The notes beneath the pieces were generated by a model. That model made no database searches and was not told the DNA's origin. It worked only from the letters and a program-made list of their open reading frames with translations. A DNA stretch of 64,000 nucleotides, taken from Xenopus tropicalis. Taxonomy: Eukaryota > Chordata > Amphibia > Anura > Pipidae. Where the stretch lies: assembly GCF_000004195.4 (NCBI RefSeq), contig NC_030683.2, positions 672,106-736,105 on the forward strand, written 5' to 3'. The first letter of the stretch is position 1; each line of letters starts with the position of its first letter. Shown in pieces: positions 56,986 through 64,000 of the stretch. The position numbers and the translations under genes were made by a program.

Positions 56986-58116
56986 GGTGCTGCTGGCACA
57001 GTAATAGGTGGCGCTGTCCCGGCCCGACACTGTGAGGATCAATAGGAGACTTCTCTCAGCAGTTTTGGGCTCAATGATGGTTCTGTTGGAACCGAATTCT
57101 CTCTCCATGTTTGGGCTTTGGGTGCTGTATGTGGACCCAATGAGGGTGAGGGGTCGGTTCTTCTCCTGTCGGTACCAGAACTTATAGAGGAACCCGGAGT
57201 CGGGGTGCTCACACTCAAGGGTCACGTTTGCCCCCGGGGGAACCAGAACCAGCCCCGGAGTCTGAGCAACATCTGCTGAGAGACAGACTGTGGGGCAGAG
57301 ACAGAACCTGTGAGACCGGCACCGACCCATACTCATACTCACACTGTGGGGCAGAGACAGAACCTGTGAGACCGGTACCGACCCATACTCATACTCACAC
57401 TGTGGGGCAGAGACAGAACCTGTGAGACCGGTACCGACCCATACTCACACTCACCCACTTACACTCACACTGTGGGGCAGAGACAGAACCTGTGGGACCG
57501 GTACCGACCCATACTCACACTCACCCACTTACATACTCACACACTCAGAGACAGACTGTGGGGCACAGACAGAACCTGTGAGACCGGTACCGGCCTGGTA
57601 CCCGGACATATTAGCCCAGTGTGCCCACACTCACCCACTCAGAGACAGAACCTGTGAGACCGGTACCGACCCATACTCACACTCACCCACTTACACTCAC
57701 ACTCACACTGTGGGGCAGAGACAGAACCTGTGGGACTGGTACCGACCCATACTCACACTCACACTCACACTGTGGGGCAGAGACAGAACCTGTGAGACCG
57801 GTACCGGCCTGGTACCCGGACATATTAGCCCAGTGTGCCCACACTCACACTCACACACTCACACTCAGAGACAGAACCCGTTGGACCGGTACCAGCAGAA
57901 CACTTCCCAGACACAATTCTCTCTCCCAGTGACCCGAGTGCCTCTCTGAACAGCATTTTGGGTCCATATCAGTTGGGGTTAAAATTAAGTCTTAAAAAGC
58001 TCTGGGCCCCTGTCACCCCAACCCTCACCCAGCACCCCCATATGGATCCTGCCCCCCCTCCTCTACTCACAGTGCAGCCCCAAAATCTGAAGGAGAAGAT
58101 ATAGGGTTGGTGCCAT
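56986..58116 (-). CDS. V57: TCR beta-type variable segment, open reading frame intact
   Basis: The leader exon is 58071-58116 (MAPTLYLLLQILGLH plus one base, donor T|GTGAGT). The intron is 783 bp, partly filled with the same minisatellite as V52, and ends CCCCACAG. The V exon is 56986-57287 and phases match. Landmarks are CLSADVAQTPG, Cys-23 in NVTLECEHPDS, Trp-41 in KFWYRQEKNRPLTLIGS, then a divergent half TYSTQSPNMEREFGSNRTII with an NRT sequon, and DSATYYCASST at the RSS. The 5' 154 bases are almost identical to V52 and the 3' half is not, which points to gene conversion or unequal exchange. No CRE/ETS block is seen at the usual distance upstream. Confidence 0.9.
57290..57870. repeat. Leader-intron minisatellite of V57, about 8 units
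   Basis: The same unit family as the V52 intron, with a few units containing GGCCTGGTACCCGGACATAT and TAGCCCAGTGTGCCCACACT. That variant also occurs once at the leader end of the V52 intron (56325-56370). Confidence 0.93.
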
Positions 58117-58204
58117 CCCTGGGTATCAGGAGCTACGGGCACAGCAGCTGGGGGCACAGACTGGCACAGTCACCCACAAACACCCTCAGCTTCTCCCCTT
58201 CCAG

Positions 58205-58805
58205 TTGTTAAATGTGTGGGAGGGGGGTTACAGCCCAGGAGGGGAGGAGCCTGTCTGTGCTGGGGGGGGGGGGTTACACAGCCCAAGAGGGGAGGAGCCT
58301 GTCTGTGCTGGGGGAGAGATTACACAGCCCAGGAGAGGAGGAGCCTGTCTGTGCTGGGGGGGAGGGGGTTACACAGCCCAGGAGGGGAGGAGCCTGTCTG
58401 TGCTGGGGGGGAGGGGGTTACACAGCCCAGGAAGAGAGGAGCCTGTCTGATGCTGGGCGGGGGAGGGGGGTTACACAGCCCAGAGAGGGGAGAGCCTGTC
58501 TGTGCTGGGGGGAGGGGGTTACACAGCCCAGGAGAGGAGGAGCCTGTCTGTGCTGGGGGGGGAGGAGGGTTACACAGCCCAGGAGGGGAGGAGCCTGTCT
58601 GTGCTGGGGGAGGGGTTACACAGCCCAGGAGGGGAGGAACCTGTCTGTGCTGGGGGAGGGGTTACACAGCCCAGGAGGGGAGGAGCCTGTCTGTGCTGGG
58701 GGAGGGGTTACACAGCCCAGGAGGGGAGGAGCCTGTCTGTGCTGGGGAGGGTTACACAGCCCAGGAGGGGAGGAGCCTGTCTGTGCTGGGGGAGGGGGGG
58801 GGGGA
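58205..58805. repeat. 46-50-bp G-rich minisatellite 3' of V59
   Basis: About 12 copies of ACACAGCCCAGGAGGGGAGG, AGCCTGTCTGTGCTGGGGG, AGGGGTT. It ends about 20 bp before the V59 nonamer. Each unit has GTCTGTG and CACAG words that resemble RSS heptamers, but no nonamer lies at 12 or 23 bp. Confidence 0.95.
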
Positions 58806-58822
58806 AGTGTCTGTTTTCCTGT

Positions 58823-58861
58823 CAGTTCTGCACAGGGTCCCCCCCTCCCCGAGTGGCTGTG
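58823..58861 (-). promoter_or_regulatory. 23-RSS of V59 (weak nonamer)
   Basis: Heptamer CACAGCC (58855-58861), 23-bp spacer, nonamer GCAGAACTG (58823-58831). The heptamer differs from consensus at the last two bases, so it may be the weakest of the set. Confidence 0.7.
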
Positions 58862-59752
58862 GATGGTGCCGGCGCAGTAGTAGGTGGCACCGTGTTGCCC
58901 CGAGACCCCCGTGATGCCCAGGGCGCTGGTGTCGGCACTGTCAGACTTAATGGTTATATTCCTGCCCAGGTAGGTCATTTCCATGGTAGGGGCGCCCCCC
59001 CTGTACGAGTGGCCAATCAGTGCCAGCGGCTGCGCTCTCTCCCCCACGTACCACAGAGTGTTGCTCAGGCTGCTGTCTCTCAGGCGGCACCTCAGGGAGA
59101 CGTTTGTGCCCGGGGGGGCGACGAGCAGCAGCGGCTCCTGCAGGACACGGGCATCTTGGCACAGACCTGTGGGCAACACACACACTGGTTACTTATTATC
59201 CCCCCCCCCCGGTATCCCAGCTAAATACTACTGGCACCCCCCCAGATACCCCCTCCCAAGGCACATGGATTACTGGGGTCCCCCCCCATTATGGGCTCTC
59301 TGGGTGCCAGGGAAATTAATGTGCCCCCCCAGACTGCATAGTGTACAGGCAATGGCACAACGGGCACAATGCCACTCAGTATTAGTGCCACACAGCCAGT
59401 GTTTAAAACACCGCTGCCCCCCACTGTCCCCTTACAGAGCCCCCCCACTACTGCTCCCCTTACAGAGCCCCCCCACTACTGTCCCCTTACAGAGGCCCCC
59501 CCCCCACTACTGTCCCCTTACAGAGGCCCCCCCACTACTGTCCCCTTACAGAGGCCCCCCCACTACTGTCCCCTTACAAGCCCCCCCCACTACTGTCCCC
59601 CTTACAAAGCCCCCCCCCCTACTGTCCCCTTACAAAGCCCCCCCCACTACTGTCCCCTTACAGAGGCCCCCCCACTACCGTCCCCTTACAGAGCCCCCCC
59701 CCCCACTTACAGAGCCCCCGCACAGGAGCAGCAGCCACAAGGGGCGACCCAT
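58862..59752 (-). CDS. V59: TCR beta-type variable segment, leader out of phase
   Basis: The V exon 58862-59166 is open: CQDARVLQEPLLLVAPPGTN, Cys-23 in VSLRCRLRDS, Trp-41 in NTLWYVGERAQPLALIG, HSYRGGAPTMEMTYLGRNIT and GATYYCAGTI at the RSS. WYVGE in place of WYRQE is unusual. The leader is 59711-59752 (MGRPLWLLLLCGGS, donor TCT|GTAAGT), phase 0 against the phase 1 required by the V exon. A five-G run in the leader is a plausible site for a missing base. The intron (544 bp) contains a C-rich array that repeats the donor sequence. A good CRE/ETS block lies 61 bp upstream of the ATG. Confidence 0.78.
59425..59710. repeat. Leader-intron repeat of V59 (CCACTACTGTCCCCTTACAGAG)
   Basis: About ten copies of a 26-28-bp unit CCCCACTACTGTCCCCTTAC AGAGG. 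In gene sense each contains CTCTGTAAGGGG, repeating the leader exon-intron junction GGCTCT|GTAAGTGGGG. Confidence 0.94.
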
Positions 59753-59812
59753 CTCCCTCTCACAGACAGTCCCTGCTGGTAGGGTGGGGGCACCTAACCC
59801 TGTCGCACTGAA

Positions 59813-59828
59813 CAGGAAGTGACATCAC
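59813..59828 (-). promoter_or_regulatory. CRE/ETS-type V promoter block of V59
   Basis: In gene sense GTGATGTCACTTCCTG lies 61 bp upstream of the start codon. It contains a TGATGTCA CRE-like core followed by a TTCC ETS core, at the same spacing as in V34 and V49. Confidence 0.75.
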
Positions 59829-59949
59829 CCAAATGTATGAACCACGGGGGGGGGGGTAATTAAAGCTCACAGTAATAAAAAAAAATGCAAATCTCTCATT
59901 AAACTCAATTGGTGAGAAATTTACTGGAGCAAACTGAGCAATACCCTCT

Positions 59950-60560
59950 ACCTGTGCAACAGAGCTTGCACTCATCTCTCAGCCTGACCTACAGAGCTTG
60001 CACTCATCTCCCAGCCTGACCTACAGAGCTTGCACTCATCTCTCAGCCTGACCTACAGAGCTTGCACTCATCTCTCAGCCTGACCTACAGAGCTTGCACT
60101 CATCTCTCAGCCTGACCTACAGAGCTGCACTCATCTCTCAGCCTGACCTACAGAGCTTGCACTCATCTCTCAGCCTGACCTACAGAGCTTGCACTTCTCT
60201 CAGCCTGACCTACAGAGCTTGCACTCATCTCTCAGCCTGACCTACAGAGCTGCACTCATCTCTCAGCCTGACCTACAGAGCTTCATCTCCCAGCCTGACC
60301 TACAGAGCTTGCACTCATCTCCCAGCCTGACCTACAGAGCTTGCACTCATCTCTCAGCCTGACCTACAGAGCTTGCACTCATCTCTCAGCCTGACCTACA
60401 GAGCTTGCACTCATCTCCCAGCCTGACCTACAGAGCTTGCACTCATCTCTCAGCCTGACCTACAGAGCTTGCACTCATCTCTCAGCCTGACCTACAGAGC
60501 TTGCACTCATCTCCCAGCCTGACCTACAGAGCTTGCACTCATCTCTCAGCCTGACCTACA
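59950..60560. repeat. 32-bp minisatellite 5' of V59
   Basis: About 19 copies of CTTGCACTCATCTCTCAGCC TGACCTACAGAG with C/T variation (CTCTCAG or CTCCCAG). It starts about 120 bp upstream of the V59 promoter block. Confidence 0.97.
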
Positions 60561-63560
60561 GAACTTACACTTCATATACTAGTGTTATAGTGTGAATGGG
60601 ACGTGCAAAGTGTCCGTATGGGCAGTCAGAACCAATGAAATGGCTGTAAGTGACTGTGGGTGTTGGGCACAAGGGTGGGCGCTGGGGTGGGGGTGCTGAG
60701 CCCCATGGGATCCCCCCTTCCCTGATCTCATTCTGCCCTGAGGGTCTCACCCCAGAGAACTGGGCACCGACTCTGTACAAACCTGCCTGGCACTGCCCCC
60801 CCCGTGGGAAATACCTGAAATACCCAATTAGATTGTGGCCCCAGAGTCTCGTCAGTTTGGAACCAATACACCTTTATATGGGTTTCCACCAATCACAACG
60901 CCCGCTGTTGGGTGACACAGTGCCGGGTCACTAGTGGGGTAAAAGGGCACTTTGTAGCGACCCCTGGGGCAATACCAAGCGCCACTCACTGGGGCAACTC
61001 AGTGCAGAATAAGGGGGTCCCTTCTAGCAACTGCGGAATGGCCGGCGAATAAGGGGTTAACATTGAGTGCCTATGGGCCCCCCTGTGAGACCGCTGGGGG
61101 CTCTTACCCATGGGGGGCTCTTACCGCATTCCTCTGTGGGGGCTTTATTTCTTTATTTGCCCACAGATACAATGATAAATTGGGTTTATACTGCACCTCA
61201 TATTGGGGTTCATTCCCCATGTACAGGGTGTGCCCCCAGTAGCCCCCAGTGACCCCCAAGACAATATGCTGAGCAGTAACATTACACTGTCAGGCTGCGG
61301 ATCTCATATACACAGACTTCCCTTCCCTCTGATAGGCTGATAATAAGTGGCCTATTGAGTTCAGCAAATGGGACAGCTATATAGCGCCACCTGTGTCGGG
61401 CAATGGTATTGTGGCTACTGAAATCCCCTCCGTGTATGGATCCGACCCACTGCCGGACTCTCTGGATCCGACCCAGGCCCGGGCTAGTAATGTGGGGATT
61501 GTGGCTAATTCCAGTCCCACTGGCCCAGTTCTACCCAAACTGCTCGGTACCGAGGAACCGCCTTTATCTTCATTTCTACAGAAAGTATTTGTGGCGCTAA
61601 TTAGTCGCTGCCTGCTGCAGCCTGCACTGGTTTCCATGTAACCGCTAATTGGCTGGGGGAGGGGGGGTCGCACCCAGATGCCGCATGTCTGTGCGACTAA
61701 CACGCAATTAATATCCCACAAGCTACAGGAATGTATGAAAACTCGCAGTCACTTAGATGTCGCACAATAAATGCATTCGGGGTGCACTGGGCCCATAGCG
61801 ACACCCCTAGTTCCCGGCTCACCCCAGACTGGGGTTAGCGCTGTTTTATTAGCGCCAGTAGCGCAGCGCTACTCAGAACCCAGCGGAGTCTGCAGCAAGT
61901 GAATAAACCGCTGATGGTTATGGGCCCGGTTACACGGCAGGGGGCGCCGCTGCTACAGAGACGCAAATACATTAGTAGTTCAGCCTCTCTTTGCCCAAAC
62001 CGGGCAGTTTCTGCGAAGTTTTACCCCAATCACCTCCCCTGGTCATTTAAAAACTGCCCCTTTATTTATTTCCCCCGACTTCTCATTATAACCCCCCACC
62101 CCCCTAGTGGTTCCGCCCAACTTGCCCCCGGACAGTGATTGCGCCCCCAGGTGTGGGCTCAGCTCCGTGGGACAAACCATTCCCGGCCGGGGGGGGGCGC
62201 CCCCGGAGAAGCCCCATTATCCCCCCCCCCCGTACCTGAGTGCGGGGTCCCTGTAGCTTCCAATTCCCTGGTTTCCTCGGCCGACTCCAGTAGCACATTA
62301 ATCGCACCGATATCGTCCCTGTCGCTCCCGATTGACCCCTCCACCTGCGGCCGCGAATGGCACCGGCCGGGGAATTAGAGGGGAACCGGGACCGGCCCAG
62401 GCAGAGAAATGGATTCGGAACCGGGTCAGAGGGAGGACGAGAAGCGCTGTCAGCTGGGTAACAATTTATATTTAATTCCCAATTATCTGCGTTATTAGCC
62501 CTAATTGCCCCTTATTATCACCCCAGCGGGGGAAACAGGGGGAGCAGCAGTGTCTGCTGGGAGTTTCTAGCTCTTAATTATCCGCATTAACCTTAATTAC
62601 CCCAACAATGGGCCCAGAGGGGGGCAAGTAGCAATGGCAGCTGGGTATTAACTTAATTCCCCAGTATTGGCATTATTAGCCCTAATTGCCCCTGCTGCCC
62701 CATTATTATTACCCCCAGCCCCTTGGGGAAATTACCCCTAACTAGTTGCCCTGAATAAGGATTGTGTTGTGGAAGGAACCAATGGAGGGGTAATTGTGGG
62801 AACAGCCCGGGCAGAGGGGCCCCTGGGGGGGCCGGGGGTACATTCACTCAGTCGGGGTGCATTGGTTCCTATGGGGCAAGCCACATGGCTATAGACTGTA
62901 GCACAGAGTAGTGGAAATGGCCCCCGGGGCCCACAGGCTGCAAACACATTGGCCCCTCGATGCAGATGGGGGATTCTGGGATTATTTGCAGTTGGTCTGT
63001 TTCTTTTATGTTTATGGTTTTTGATTCATTTTGCTCTGCAGTTTGGCATTTAAACCGTTATCTGGTTGCTAGGGCCCCTGTTACTGTAGCAACCATGCAG
63101 CAGGGTGAATGTCAGGCTGGATAGAGCATTGGGGACCCCCCCCTGATAGAATGGAGAGTGATTTACAGGGAAATAAAGAAGACCAACTGCAAATGTTTTA
63201 CCCCCACTGAGTAGAAGTATCTGCCCCCCCCCCCCCCAGATCCTGGCACAATAGTTGTGATACCATTTGTGGCCCCTAAGGGCCCGGCCCCTTCCCGGCT
63301 CTTTCCTTGGGGTCTCCCTCGAGGGGCTCTTGGTACTGATTCTGGGGGTCTCCCTGGAGCCCAGTAAGGGGGGGGGGGTATTTATTTGCTCTCACTTTCT
63401 CCAGCACTTAGAGCCGCACCTCCCAGACTGCACTGGGGCCTCTCCGGGGGCGGAGCCTGACACCCATAAAACAAACCCCTGTAATGATTTCCATTTAGAT
63501 TCAGTGGATAAATTTATCCCAAATGGTCAGTTTGTGCCTCTCCCTGTGTAACGGGGTCCC
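60561..63560. other. Right-hand spacer, no recognised gene; CpG-rich patch at 62100-62460
   Basis: Mostly single-copy DNA with G or C homopolymers. No V exon, leader or RSS was found. The patch at about 62100-62460 is CpG-rich (GGGCGCCCCCGG, CCGGCCGGGG). It holds a plus-strand ATG in a good context (62411) reading MDSEPGQREDEKRCQL up to a GTAACA donor-like site. On the minus strand a stop-free stretch (62236-62344) reads DRDDIGAINVLLESAEE between a CGGCCGCAG acceptor-like and a CAG|GTACGG donor-like site. Either could be an exon of an unrelated gene. Neither is recognised. Confidence 0.4.
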
Positions 63561-63564
63561 CTTC

Positions 63565-64000
63565 AGCCCTGATATTGTGGGTGCCCCCCTTTCCCTGTGG
63601 GTGCCCCCCTTTCCCTGTGGGTGCCCCCCTTTCCCTGTGGGTGCCCCCTTCCCTGTGGGTGCCCCCTTGCCCCTGTGGGTGCCCCCCTTCCCCTGTGGGT
63701 GACCCCTTCCCTGTGGGTGACCCCCTTTCCCTGTGGGACCCCTGAGAGTTTCACGTGGGGTGCCCCCTTCCCTGCTGGGGTGCCCCATTTCCCTGTGGGT
63801 GTCACCTGAGAGTTTCACGGTGGGTGCCCCCTTTATCTGTGGGGTGCCCCCTTTCCCTGTGGGTGACTCCTGAGAGTTGTGGCGTGCCCCCCTTTCCCGG
63901 TGGGTGCCCCTGAGAGTCTCCCGGTGGGCTGCCCTGAGAGTCTTCCCGGTGGCGTGCCCCTGAGAGTCTCCCGGTGGGGTGCCCCTGAGAGTCTCCCGGT
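63565..64000. repeat. About 20-25-bp C-rich minisatellite at the window end
   Basis: Units of GTGGGTGCCCCCCTTTCCCT pass into a related unit GTGCCCCTGAGAGTCTCCCG GTGGG. The array continues past the window edge, so its length is unknown. Confidence 0.94.

Noticed and set aside
58205..58805. Possible RSS array 3' of V59 like that of V49
   Set aside because: CACAG and GTCTGTG words recur, but no nonamer-like block lies at 12 or 23 bp, and the unit does not align with the V59 RSS.
61393..61641. 82-codon plus-strand frame
   Set aside because: It has a non-repetitive but unrecognised peptide, no splice or promoter context, and an overlapping open frame on the other strand.

Overview
This is vertebrate germline DNA, most likely from a Xenopus frog. 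It is a cluster of T-cell receptor beta-type variable (TRBV) gene segments, all on the minus strand, embedded in an unusually dense set of tandem repeats. The frog call rests on remembered repeat families: TTAAAGG-type MITE ends, the CCCATAGCAACCAATCAGCA-like interspersed repeat, and the TTAGATTGTAAGCTCACTGGG repeat. No search was run. The TRBV call rests on the split leader plus V-exon structure, the framework motifs (Cys-23, Trp-41 in W-Y, Y-Y/F-C-A-S-S at the 3' end) and 23-bp-spacer recombination signal sequences (RSS) directly 3' of each V exon. No D, J or C segment is visible; on this orientation they should lie to the left of the window.

Layout. Positions 1-19075 hold a satellite of about 89-bp monomers in one orientation, with an assembly gap at 8672-9671. 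Next come a 27-bp CCCCAAAGCAATGTATG repeat, a second gap (19877-20876), the same satellite INVERTED (20877-23905) and the 27-bp repeat again. An AT-rich minisatellite (25014-25995) leads into the V cluster.

V genes, named here by position in kb: V26, V29 and V47 look intact. V49 and V57 also look intact but have weak nonamers. V52 and V59 have good V exons but their best leader exon is out of splice phase. V33 and V34 are frameshifted. V33 is a degraded copy of V29.

Tandem repeats occupy most intergenic space and also the leader introns. In V34, V49, V52, V57 and V59 the intron repeat is built from the gene's own splice-site sequence. In V52 it expands the intron to about 4.1 kb with dozens of units, each carrying donor-like and acceptor-like motifs. 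Downstream of V49, and again next to V33, the RSS itself has been tandemly amplified.

Between V34 and V47 is a three-level nest of retroelements. A Rex1/CR1-like LINE 3' end is split by a non-autonomous LTR element (39950-46229). The 5' LTR of that element is in turn split by a dead Penelope-like element on the minus strand. The right-hand 3.4 kb contains no recognised gene. Several stretches (about 7.2-8.7, 20.9-24.7, 30.2-31.2, 31.9-32.1, 33.2-34.0, 36.0-37.4 and 52.8-55.3 kb) carry scattered one-base indels that look like unpolished long-read gap filling, so frameshifts there should be read with caution.
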